Under the pieces are notes generated by a model that was not told where the DNA came from, ran no database searches, and saw only the letters and a list, made by a program, of their open reading frames with translations. From Sipunculus nudus (lineage: Eukaryota; Annelida; Sipuncula; Golfingiida; Sipunculidae), in assembly GCA_026874595.1 (NCBI GenBank), contig CM049314.1:17724729-17788728 (forward strand): a DNA stretch of 64,000 nucleotides, read 5' to 3'. Positions 26,789 to 37,700 of this stretch are shown one piece after another. A program made the translations under genes and the position numbers. Every line of letters starts with the position of its first letter. Within the stretch, counting starts at the first letter, position 1.

Positions 26789-27408
26789 CTCGACATGGAT
26801 GGCGATTGTCACTGACCTACCACAAAGACGACGCGTATGAAGAAGCCCTACGGCGTGATGAGGACCGCCGGAAGCGCATCCGCGAGAAATATAGAGCACG
26901 GCAACGCGCCCAGCGGGCCCATTTACGGTTCACAAGGGGTCCAAGTACCGCCTTCAAAAAAGAAGGGACGCCACCCTCTACAAGCGCTGAATCTAGTAAT
27001 GCCACAACACCAGTGACAACGCCAGAAGGCCCATCGGAGACCCCTGTTGAAACACAGCCACTAATACCAAGTACGCCACCGCCAGAAAACGCCGAAACAC
27101 CAGTAATTCTTGGAGAAGAATCGAATGTTTCACCAACTTCTTCATGGGCGAATTCTCCCCCAACCAAATTCAGGCGGAAGAGGCGCTTTCACAGGCGTAA
27201 CCGCGATGGTTTTCCAAAACCCAAACGGAAGAAGATGCAGTGGAAGAGACCCGGGTACCATCGGGGCCGGGGAAGACGTGGGTATGGGGGCATGCGGGAA
27301 TTTAGTGGCCAGAGACAACTGTTCGGTGATGGCAGCATGTATCCCCAAGACTATTGCGGAGCCATGCCTGGCGAAGACGGATTCCCCATACATCCAGATC
27401 ATATTAAG
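26789..27408 (+). CDS. BCOR: BCOR coding exon 5: basic linker region
   Basis: The acceptor TATTTCAG continues phase 1 exactly. It encodes about residues 1501-1707. It begins with a charged segment likely to be helical (DEDRRKRIREKYRARQ), then a Thr/Pro/Ser-rich linker, then a very basic stretch (FRRKRRFHRRNRDG ... KPKRKKMQWKRPGYHRGRGR, about 1629-1668) that would serve as a nuclear localisation or nucleic-acid-binding patch. Donor ATTAAG|GTATCT, phase 0. The frame stays open for 89 codons into the 321-bp intron before a stop at 27,676, so this intron carries no early stop. Confidence 0.88.
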
Positions 27409-27729
27409 GTATCTTGCCCTCTCTCTCCCTCTTGCACACAATTACTTAAGTATCAAGTTAGAAAAATTCTTTCTAAAAGTCGTGCGCAAGAAAGCTTTCT
27501 GGCAGCTGTAATTATTTTGTTTTCCAAGAAAACTTGGCAGATTACGGAAGAGGGACGTGATTGGCTACTTTTCCAACATAACTGTGTAGTGTCATTATTT
27601 TGTAGGTTGCATGGCAACACGCGCACGTTGTTTCAGGAAGGTATTGTATTACGCAGTGTGCATTATTACGTCACGTAACCAGTGGATGTCCTGTTGCGTT
27701 TCATATCACTGTGTAATTTCCTGTTCCAG

Positions 27730-27888
27730 CTTGAACCAACGGACGATGGCTTCCGTTCTCCTATGACGTACGCACGGACTCACCAGCTGTCAGGATACCA
27801 TGCAGTGCCACCCATGTTGAAAAAATTAAATGTGTATAGAGACACAGGAGAGACTGTACTACACAGATCGGCCAGGCTTGGATATGAG
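27730..27888 (+). CDS. BCOR: BCOR coding exon 6: start of ankyrin block
   Basis: Acceptor CCTGTTCCAG, donor TATGAG|GTGAGA, 53 codons in phase 0. The end reads DTGETVLHRSARLGYE, aligning with human BCOR NAGETLLQRAARLGYE, the first ankyrin helix. The upstream part (PMTYARTHQLSGYHAVPPML) is the linker into the repeats. The following 396-bp intron (27,889-28,284) is AT-rich with nothing recognised. Confidence 0.93.
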
Positions 27889-28284
27889 GTGAGAAACCAG
27901 GTTAACGCCCCCAAGATCAGATTATATCGATATGAAGCGATAAAGGTTCATCGACGTCAGTATTCATAACGGTCTTAATTGATTCCGATTCTGACATTAA
28001 AGTCAGAAACCTTATACTTCGTAACATAACGTTTTCATTCACAATTGACGGATTTAATATTTCGCACGTGGTAATCAAAACATTTACTGTGTACTGCATG
28101 TATAGAATGCCCTCCTGTGAAGTCAAAAGAAAGAGGGAACGTACACATGTCTCATACCAGTTTAAGTTGTTAAATACGATTTTTGCAGTAGTATGCCATT
28201 TTAAGGATCGAGGTTGAAGTATATTCATAAAATCAATTTGTCACGATACCAGGGGTTACAATGGTCTCTTTCTCTTCGCATCAG

Positions 28285-28454
28285 GACGTCGCCCTGTACT
28301 GCGCTGAGAACAAGTATGTCGACGTGAATGCACGAGACAATGCGGGATTCACGCCGCTGCACGAGTGTTGCGTCAGTGGTCACGTGACCATTGCGAAATA
28401 TCTACTGGCCCATGGCGCGGATGTGAATGTCAGTTCCAAAGTTGACGGCATACG
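28285..28454 (+). CDS. BCOR: BCOR coding exon 7: ankyrin repeats
   Basis: It reads [20 protein letters not shown] and continues with TPLHE, then [13 protein letters not shown]. Human BCOR has [20 protein letters not shown], ALHEA and HLLEYGADVNCS at these places. The TPLH turn and the GADVN loop are ankyrin hallmarks. Acceptor TTCGCATCAG, donor ATACG|GTAAGA, leaving phase 2. Confidence 0.95.
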
Positions 28455-29416
28455 GTAAGAATCTCAATCTCTATACCGCAACAAAAACACAGCTACCAAA
28501 CACAATTCGGCCGGAAGTGTACACGTTAAAACACCTTGCAAGGTGTTTTAATAGTACTCACTGCTTTATATTCACACACCAACACACACACACACATATA
28601 TATATGTTTGATGAGGTTGTCATGGTAACAGGTCAGATCGGCGTACTGATGATACCTTGAGATAGCGGTAAACAGGCCAGGGCCTCGGACAGTTACCTAA
28701 ATTATAACTCTGACACGTGATACCAGAGCAGGAGCTAGGGTCATGCATGCACGGGCAATAAATAGTCTTGTTTCTATGTAAAATAATAAACATGTACACA
28801 TTTCAGTGAAGCCGTGTTTTACGTTTGCGGGTCACGAACAAATAATAATTAACACACCTAACAGAAAACCGTCTGTCATTGAATTATCTGCGCGTAATTT
28901 AGCAAAAATCCAATTCCAGATACCGAGATGCGCCTATACCATTCACCCATTCTTAGAAAAAGGGCCTGACAGCGGTTATACTCAGCCATACTCTTTTTGA
29001 CAACCTTTATACATGCAGAGCACATCAAAGGTTTAATCGTGATGTCACGCTGTGTATGAACAGAACGGGATATAAACTAGTGGTCCCAATTATTAATACA
29101 TTAATGTCTGCCCGGCCCTGGGTCAGGAACACACCGCCACAACAGTTAGTCATGTATCACATATAAAGATCATTATTTCCCGTACAGATCTTGTTGCCGC
29201 ATGCTTACTCGTGTTCCGGCATTCATATAGTGAACTCAAATATTGTACATGTACTGGAATGTTTCTTTTAATAATAAAGAAATGTCTAAGCGCACCAAAT
29301 GATATAAGAATATTGAGTACGCCAGACACTCGGCATGTTCTTTCTCGTACATAAATATTTATATATGTAGACATGTTTATGTTGGTTCTGTGAGCTTTTG
29401 TTTTCTGTACCCGCAG
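28455..29416 (+). other. BCOR intron 7 with perfect 26-bp palindrome
   Basis: A 962-bp intron between ankyrin exons. It contains a perfect 26-bp palindrome (28,526-28,551; each arm TTAAAACACCTTG or its complement) and a short (CA)n(TA)n tract near 28,575-28,605. No coding potential. Confidence 0.8.
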
Positions 29417-29562
29417 GCCTATTCACGATGCCATAGAGAACGACAACATTGAGATGGTCCGTCTGCTATTGTCTTGCGGCGCGGACCCCCACCTGGCCAC
29501 TTACTCCGGCCGGACGGCCTTAAAACTGGCCCGAACTGACAACATGCGCAGATTCCTCAGAG
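29417..29562 (+). CDS. BCOR: BCOR coding exon 8: last ankyrin repeat
   Basis: It encodes [20 protein letters not shown] followed by GADP and ATYSGRT. Human BCOR has [20 protein letters not shown], GADP and LATYSGRT, the closest match in the window. It ends with a helix, [10 protein letters not shown]. Acceptor TACCCGCAG, donor CAGAG|GTAAAC, phases 2 and 1. Confidence 0.96.
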
Positions 29563-29950
29563 GTAAACACGCACACAATACTTGTGAGGTTAAGAGAACT
29601 GAAAGAAATTAAATATCTATTGAACTATACAGTCTCTTTATTTAAAAAAAGGCACCAGACTGCGTAAAATAACTAGCTATCTTCATGCCTGCGGTGATGC
29701 ATGAGACCATGTCTGCGTATAATACATCCCCAAATAGCTTCTGGGTATATACAGATGATTATAGATATATTAGCTGTATAAACGTAACTTTATGTATTTT
29801 AATTCGTCTCGCTATTTGCCCACTTGATAAATATTATATTTTGTTCTATATTTGTTACATAGTTTATATTATATTATATTCGATATATCGTTTTTACCCA
29901 TGTGTATAGTATTGTAATACTGGACTATTTAAAACTACAGAAGTTTTGTT

Positions 29951-29962
29951 TTATATATATAT

Positions 29963-30019
<57 letters not shown>
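29951..30019. repeat. (TA)n microsatellite
   Basis: TA tract with two ACATAC interruptions, in BCOR intron 8 (29,563-30,140). Confidence 0.95.
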
Positions 30020-30022
<3 letters not shown>

Positions 30023-30140
30023 GTGATTGTGTGGTTAAATTGATAAATGATGATCTATGTTTCAACGTAAGTGTGTTATAAGTCATTCATTCTATAATTG
30101 GCACTACGTGGGTGTTGACGTAATGTCCTTTTGTGTTTAG

Positions 30141-30215
30141 ATCACTTTGCCGACCTCAAGGGAGAGGAGAGCGATGACCTGCGCTGGGACCTGACTGATC
30201 TCAATCCTCCCAAAG
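30141..30215 (+). CDS. BCOR: BCOR coding exon 9: acidic linker
   Basis: Acceptor TTTTGTGTTTAG, donor CAAAG|GTAAGA, 75 nt, phase 1 at both ends. It reads DHFADLKGEESDDLRWDLTD, corresponding to human BCOR [20 protein letters not shown], the acidic linker between the ankyrin block and PUFD. Confidence 0.9.
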
Positions 30216-32758
30216 GTAAGATTATAAAGTTAAAGTAACTTTCCTGACATTACGGTTAAGGAGGGTCCACCCTAAAGGAAGTCTTCATGGGTAAATATAA
30301 TTACAATCGAACGTGACTCATGACTGTGTTAAACCATTCAACAAACCGTTGCTCACGCGGGTTAAAATATAGCAAATGTAACTTGTAGGAACGTACCACT
30401 TACTGTATTGCTTAGATGAAGAATTGTCATTACATGTACAAACCGTACCCGTTACTGGAGTGAACAATCACGCGAATTAAGCAGACACGGGTTTAAAGTA
30501 ACTATAGCGTATACGCTGTTACCATGTACAACAACTTTGTGCGTGGTTTTGCGTGCATGTGCCTTTATACAGTGAACGTTACAGAGAGCATTGTAACGTT
30601 AGTTTTAATAAACTACACCGTGATCACAAGTCTGCTGGTAAAGTCACGACTTTGGTTTAATGCTCAGGATGGCGTAGAACAGTGCTGCGGAAAGTCAGGA
30701 CGAACTGTCTAGAGGCCATAGAGAGACTTACGCGTATTAGATGCCTGTCAATAAAATCCGTCGCAGATCGTGGTGGTAATGACGTTAATTCATAGGGGAT
30801 TGACGCAGAAGAAGGTAGTCAGGGCAATAAAATGTTTTACCGTTACTTACGGCGTAAAACCTGCGGTTGAGGTAAACTAGTAATTGCGTCATACTTGCGC
30901 AAGCAGTGATAATTTCACGCGCGGTAGGTGATTATTTTATACAGGGTCGTTTTAACGTACCAGATATAAATGAACCTCGGGTCGTATCGATCGAACGATG
31001 GTTTTTCGTACGGCCCACGGAGAATATATAAGAAGTAAACCATTTACGTTTAGCTATCAAAATGCACCCAAGAGGTTTAAATGTAAAAACTTGCTCTAGT
31101 AATCGGATCTACGGTTCCCGTACACTGCGCGGTGTTCTCCCTCAGCGTGGCCTTCAGACAGTTTGCGGATATACACGGACAAGACGAATACCTATTATTC
31201 AACACGGAAGGTAACAGCCTCTCGCTATTTATATACAGATACGAAAGAAAATAGTCGGGATTGTATCTTCTGCAGAAGCAACCAGATATTTATCTAACGT
31301 ATCTCTATCCATGCGTACACTCGATATGCAGATAAGCCAGGAATACCTTTGCGTTGCGTGCGTCACAACTCCGTGATGATATACATGCATTTATATGCAG
31401 GTTTTGTGTTCGCACAGTCATAGGTATAATTTATGTGTATGCTTAATCACTAGTCGCAAATTATCAAAATATATATTCAGAGTGTTTGTGTATTTCTCTT
31501 TTTTCTTCAGTCAGTTGTTTCTGGCTCAGTTCCAGGAAACGGAGGAACTTTGGTTACAACTGTGTGCCACAAACAATGGCAAATAAAACGGGCTGTGAAA
31601 CATGAAATATGGCGACTGCACACAACACGTTTACGCATGTACATGCACCTTTGAGCCTCAAGACCTGACGTTTGGAGATCGGGCGGGGCGCCAATAATGA
31701 ATTAGATTTTGCCATTTGACCACGCTGAGGAAATTGGCTACTTGGCCATAGGTCGGTCCGTATATTTCTGAGTAATGCCCCGATAAACCACTGGATGCAT
31801 TAGCAGTGACAATCCAGTAACGTGCGAGGGCGCTATACTGCAGTGACTCCGGGATTCGTACAGTCCCGGGACGGTGATAGATCGTTAACACCCAGCAGTA
31901 GTCACGGAAATGCGACATGCAATAACACGTACTGTCATGGAAGCTGTTTCCACCCGAGTTGTAGGAAACTGTAGCATTCTTGACAAAGTCACTTAAACGT
32001 TCGTTCGCACAAGGAATTAGGCAAACTTGTTTAGTTGCTGATAGCTGTACAGCTCAACTCACCATGCAGTAGTCACCCCGCCAAATTATGTTAAAACAAA
32101 TATCTTATATCTCGTCTCCCTCATTCCCAATCCGTCGTATCGTACCTTTCTCAATATTTTTTTTGGTAAATGATATTGTCCTTTTATTTTACAACAAACC
32201 AAGGTTAATTCACATTAGCCTGTCAAGAATCGTTGTCTGTTGTAAACGGTGAAACCTATAAAATACTCCCCAGTTTATTCCAGTTTATTCTTGTATATAC
32301 ACCCATCCTCTTTGAGTGCCCTTACAGTTAAGCCTTCAGGAAGCACATCCCAATTCTTTGTTATTTCCTTCTAACAATGAGAGATAGTTATGTTGTAAGA
32401 GTAGTCACGAATGTTGCTCATGCACGTCTTGGTCGAGACAACGCCCATCAGCTGATGAAATTACGACTGGTTCGGCTGTGTGACGGGGCGACTTGTTGAG
32501 AGCTGTCCTAAGTTATGACCGTCTTGTCAGGCATATACGTGTGACAGCCGGGCTCCACATATCTGTGGCTGTGTGGATATACCCGGCATATCATAAACAA
32601 CTGCCCGCTCCCTGTTTTGCCGGCTTTTTATTGTGTTTTAAATCCCCAAGGATTTAATCGCTTAATTCACTGAAGTAAATAATGTATATCAAGGTCAATA
32701 CATTTAGTATGATTTCTGTTTAAATGAAAGTATAAAAACAGTTGCATTGTATTTTCAG
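30216..32758 (+). other. BCOR intron 9
   Basis: A 2.5-kb intron, the longest in the gene. No coding sequence or clear mobile element. It holds a 10-bp direct repeat (CCAGTTTATT twice, near 32,269) and a C+G-richer island around 31,660-31,900 that could be a repeat copy, which I could not identify. Confidence 0.6.
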
Positions 32759-32894
32759 GAAAAGCAGGCGTGCTCGGGTTCGACTTGTTCCAGGATGTGC
32801 CCTCTGACCCGGAAGATGAAGCGGATGTGACCTTTGACCTGAGCAGTGCACCGCTGCCTCCCGTGTATCGTCTGTGCCTCCGCGAGGGCGAAGG
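32759..32894 (+). CDS. BCOR: BCOR coding exon 10: acidic linker and start of PUFD
   Basis: Acceptor GTATTTTCAG, donor GAAGG|GTACGT; enters in phase 1 and leaves in phase 2. It encodes an acidic segment (FDLFQDVPSDPEDEADVTFD) followed by LPPVYRLCLREGEG, which aligns with the first PUFD strand of human BCOR (LLPCYNIQVSVAQG). Confidence 0.92.
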
Positions 32895-33392
32895 GTACGT
32901 CATGAATTATGTATGATACGAGTGTGAGATCCGCTTCAGTAGATAACCATGGCCGGAGCCAACTGATTACTATATAACAAATCGATTCTGGAGATTGTGT
33001 TGTCTGCCCCGGGGGAACTTATATTTTATTAAGCATATTTACTGTGATACTACTCTTATATTTCATTCAGTAAATATTTTTTTCAGCAATTTAAGAAAAC
33101 TATTAACAAGTCAGCGGTTCAGTATGGTGTCCCGAGTTGCATTTTAATTAAGTGAAGGATTTGGCACAGTTCGTGCGGGACAGGTGTGGCCACAGTTGTC
33201 GTTATATATTTCAGCGCACTGCGGGGTTTAATCTTTATATAATTATTTTTAAATGATTTCAGGTTACTGTTGAATTTTGCAGCACCTTTGCGTTTACGTA
33301 TGTAAAATTACGTCCACTCAATGAACAGTCAATCAGTTTCATCGCGAAAAAGAAACACTATTTACATTTTGTTTTTATACCATTTTTTACAG

Positions 33393-34353
33393 GTGTGAGA
33401 ACTACGTGTTATGGGCGGATGTAAAAGAGACTGTGCATAGTACCAAAGACGACTTTATGGCTAGACACGGTGACGTCACGTTTGCGTCAGTCACGTGGCA
33501 GAGCCTCGTGGATCAGACTGAGCGATGTCAGATTCGGAGCTCCTGCATCCCAAGCTCCGCGTGTCCTGACGAGAGACTGACAGAAAGCGTTCATCTGGTT
33601 CTGTATGACAAACATTTCAAACGGGCTGTCGGCATCGACTTTGAAACCTTGCATACCGAAAGTAAAACAGACTTAACACTTTCTGAAGAAAGCGCTAAGC
33701 CGTCCAGTGCGCATGAGCAGACGTCCGATGCGCAAGATTTGTTGACGTCATCGAAAGAAAATCAGAAAGCAGAAAGTATGAGTGTAAAGCAAATTAACGC
33801 TGCAAACAGAGTCCCTACGCATAATCTGACACTCTGCGACTTGCAGGATAAGGAAGAAAAAGTCGAACTAAATTATGTCATTCCTGAGCGGTATTCAAAC
33901 ACTAGTAGCTGCGCCACTGCAGCTGAATCAAAACCGACCACGGAAATCCATGGCAACCCTCCGGGTGAGGGGAGAGCCAAGGATTATAGTATCCAATCTT
34001 CGACTTCCGGCCGTGCTGGGCATGCGCCGAATCAGACGGACACGCTCCTACAGAAATATCCCTTACCTCAAAACACTGCAGAAAAGGCGGTGACGTCAGC
34101 CGTTCCGCGACACAACCCCGCGTCCTCTCCAATACCGGAAATGGTCTTGCCCACCCCAAATTTGGCGACTGGACGGGGTCGGACGCCCCCCTGCAGTGTG
34201 CATACTGTACGCCCCTTTCAGTTCAAAGTGGGCATGACCCTTGAGGAGTGTCTAGCTATCAAAGCTAAAGAAACTGCAGCAGCTACCCACGTGACCAAAG
34301 ACGCGCAGACTGAAGAGGGCGGGTTACCTAATTCAGGAAGTGATCAGAAATAA
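33393..34353 (+). CDS. BCOR: BCOR coding exon 11: PUFD domain and C-terminal tail
   Basis: Acceptor CCATTTTTTACAG. The exon continues the PUFD (PCGF ubiquitin-like fold discriminator), which in vertebrates binds PCGF1 and recruits PRC1.1. NYVLWADVKETV aligns with human NWLLLSDVLKKL, and ESVHLVLYDKHFKRAVGIDF with the [20 protein letters not shown] strand-helix. PUFD ends near residue 2023. About 230 further residues follow before TAA at 34,351, whereas human BCOR stops shortly after PUFD. The tail is low-complexity Ser/Thr/Pro/Glu sequence, with a more ordered-looking patch near the end (RPFQFKVGMTLEECLAIKAK). Confidence 0.93.
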
Positions 34354-34753
34354 TAGTTTTGTGGATGGCCTCAGGAGGAGTGCAATGGTTGTTATGCGGG
34401 TAAAACAAAACTTGTAATCTAGAATTTAATCGCTTGTTTGTATTACCGTAAGGTGCTAAATGTGGAATCGTTGAAGAGGACGTTGCCTCTTTTTCAGATC
34501 TTCCCGGTGTACTTTAAGTTACGTTTTATGTAATTAAGTTACGTTCAGTGTAATTAAGTTACGTAATTTAGTATATTATAAAAAAAATGAATGTTGTAAA
34601 TGGAAATTCTACTGGGATTGACACTTCGTCATAGTGAGACGAACAGCTGTCCTATGTGAAAGGCGGCCATTGTTATTTATTTGTGCGTGTTTCGTGTGTA
34701 TTTATGTAGGAGTATAAATCGATGCTCAAGAGTAATCGAAATAAAAAAAATGC
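34354..34753 (+). other. BCOR: BCOR 3' UTR with polyadenylation signal
   Basis: The stop at 34,351-34,353 is followed by AT-rich sequence. The first canonical AATAAA is at 34,740-34,745, giving a UTR of roughly 400 nt; the cleavage site is inferred. Confidence 0.6.
34514..34570 (+). repeat. 20-bp tandem repeat, three units, in BCOR 3' UTR
   Basis: The unit TTAAGTTACGTTTTATGTAA (34,514) recurs at 34,534 with two changes and at 34,554 in partial form. The period is exactly 20 bp. Confidence 0.9.
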
Positions 34754-37700
34754 AGACTTGCAATTAGTTTAAAAGCTCAAAATATGATGCCGTTATAGGT
34801 TTTATTGAATATGCATGTCGTGCATTCAATTGAATTGTAAACATTCCTGCATTAAACATGGCGAATTTAATCATTTACACATGCAGTTTTGTTGTCTACC
34901 TTTACCTGTACAGACATGCATACAAATGTACACCACACAAAGAATACACCAGCCATATGCATGCACATAAATTAACATTAGCACGATAACCACCAAGTAT
35001 AATCAGTTAGTGGCATATTTTGTATACAACAGGGCCGCGCCGCACCCAGTAATTTTTCGGTTAATTATAAATAATGTTTTTACATCATGTGACTGCCCAG
35101 GGTCTGATTGGTCACATGGTATCGCGTGGCAAGTGTTATAAATAGATGCACGCAGGCGCCGGACTAGTGGAGTCTTAAATTAGGCGGAAATAAACAGGCC
35201 AAGGTATATTTAGAATCCAGTATGGTCGGACTGTCTAGGCCAATACAAGTAAACCTGGCAGCTTACGTTATGGACTAAAACTACGTGACAATACTGTAAC
35301 AGCTGCGCTAACTCGTTTTGTGACCGATGACGTCATGCTTAGTATGACGCTTCTGCAATGTATAGGATGTCAACATGATTTACTGACAATGTGCACACCA
35401 TTTTATTTAAATCACCTGCCTTACGTGACCGATATAAGACCACCTTGCACGTCAGTAGATTTCTAATTAATAGCTCCAAATACATTTTGTTAATTTTCAT
35501 CACTCTAATGCGGTGTTTTACCAGTCTATCACATCTGCTTGCGTATATATAAAGTCATATTAATGACGGCTTCTTCCTGTGCGTCCCTAGCATTGTTTAT
35601 TGGCGGATTTAATAAATTCCTTATTTATTCATCCTGATTATCTTCAGACCGGCTGCCAACACTGTTTTTTCAAGGGACAAGGCTTTAAATAACGTTTTTC
35701 TGCCTGTCAGTTTACGGCACTAAATGAATTACGTTACGATGCTCTGTGATGTAAAACCAAGATTAATCTATAGATAATGGTGGTGTAATTGTACAAAAGA
35801 ATTTTCCCAGATTGTACGCTTATGTTTTCACAAGGCATGTTAGAAATTAGAATTTTTAAATCAAAAATAGATTGAATTAAAAAGTTAGGACTTGTGAAAT
35901 TAAGTCTTCTCTGTTAACCTCAAACACATTTTTTCAGGCATATCATATAAGCTTAAATTAAAATGACTTTGTGTGTGTGTTGGCGATTAATACCATAATT
36001 CTGATAAACGGGAACAAGATGCCTAATACAACCCCGTTCAGTATTGGGACTTGTTTTGCATTCCTTATTCGTTTTTTTTTTTTTTTTGCTTTGTTAAGAG
36101 TGTGTGAATTCTGGGGAGGTTTTTTGCACCATACACATCGCTCGCACGAGAATCATCGTTCCAAAACAATGCCATGCATGCATTCATGTTAGATATATTT
36201 TTATATTTATTTTTATATTTCAGTTTTTTATGATTTTGTCACATGCTTCAGTACGACAGTTAATTGAGTATGCCAGAAACGTGGGAAATTTTAATTTCTT
36301 TCATATTGATGTGGACCGAATTTGGAACAAACGTAAACCTTCGCAAGGGCGTTGAACGATTTCATACCCCGCTGACACGTTCAATGCAATTAAGAAACCG
36401 CTTCGCCACAACTTAGCCTCGCAATGGTCGGCACCATAAATCGCAAATAAAATTCCGCCAGCTTCAAAAATCCGAGCGTGACCTTCCATGACACCCCCGG
36501 GCCTCGTCTCTGAGAAACACTAACTTGTCACATACGCGCTTGACCCTGGAGTACTTCTTTGTCTGTCTGGGCTAATCAGGGCACAGTGAGCGAGCAGGAG
36601 TGACACCAGGGCGGCCTGGGCACGCCATACAGCTGTAATTACTACATCACCTCGGGGGTTAAAGCCAAATGTTGGCTAGAAATAGCTCTGGGCGGTAATG
36701 TTTGTGTTCTTATGACTTATCTGTCCGGTCGCGATATACATATAGTTTCTTCTCTGTTAAAAAACCGGATAACGGAGCCTTCCAATAGTGGCATCAGCTG
36801 ACTTAGCCATGCACACGCAAACAAACCGACTAACACCAAGACACGGCTCGTTTTATTTGTTTATATAATCTATTCAAAATGTTACACAATATATTAATTT
36901 CAAAACCATACTTTTCCATTTTACCAACATAAAAATCTCAAATTTCAAATTATTCGGTTGAACCACCTAAGAACAAAGTATATTAAAAAAAAATAAAGAA
37001 TTTTCAATTAATTGCAAATCTTAGGATTGTTTTAAAAATAATATTTTTCTTAAGGGACGTGGTCATATCAAGCAATATGGCCCCCCCCCCCCCTTCTCTC
37101 TCTCTCTCTCTCAAGCTCTCGGCACAATAGAATAACGTATGATAATAATATAATAATAATAATTATGCCGGAAACTTTTCTTGTCTGTGTTCTTGCGTGG
37201 GCGCATGGTGAGTCCTGTCTACATGTGATGGTGTAGCTAGAATAACCTATCCCCACCCCAACCAAAAAAATCTGCTGTATGAGGCAAAATTAAATGCTCT
37301 TGGTTTAAATGGTTTCTGAGAAGACCCGGCAAGATCACTGTATTTAAATACATGTCTCGTAAAGGGAGCGGTGCCGAGTTACCACCAGACTAATTTCTTG
37401 GAGATCGGTCGGAAGACGGTATTGACGAATCGCCAGTGAGGAACCGTATGTTTTCCTGGCGCCGCCTTTTAGATATATTTTTAAAACCAACCGTGCTGTG
37501 CGACAGACTGATATTACAAAATAACAACGGCTTTTATTTATTATTTACGACACCCGTGATATTTCTGCTTTACCGTATTTTATCCATGTTAAAAGTGCGG
37601 TTTATACTTCCCGGCTCGATATGTCGCAAAAATCGTTCTCTGGGGATATTTTAACATCTGAGCATAATAACAAGGGACGCTTGTCGAGGTGAGCTCATGG

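Larger units (their letters stand above)
18705..34753 (+). other. BCOR: BCOR homologue, whole gene (11 coding exons)
   Basis: Gene model: CDS join of 18,735-23,015; 23,470-23,565; 24,060-24,105; 26,212-26,289; 26,789-27,408; 27,730-27,888; 28,285-28,454; 29,417-29,562; 30,141-30,215; 32,759-32,894; 33,393-34,353. All ten introns are GT/AG, every phase matches, and the total is 6,768 nt (2,255 residues plus stop). Family knowledge: BCOR is the adaptor of variant PRC1.1, binding PCGF1 through its C-terminal PUFD domain, with an ankyrin block before it. The domain order, one giant 5' coding exon, and near-identical short motifs (for example DVN.RDNAG and ATYSGRT in the ankyrin repeats) support orthology to the vertebrate BCOR/BCORL1 pair. 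The human protein is about 1,755 residues, so this one is longer. The first non-coding exon is not placed. The phase-1 junction into the 78-nt exon is the least certain. Confidence 0.92.

Noticed and set aside
27409-27678. Open extension of BCOR exon 5 into its intron (89 codons)
   Set aside because: A consensus donor at 27,408 and the phase-0 acceptor at 27,729 give the human-like ankyrin start. The extension has no similarity and ends in a stop.
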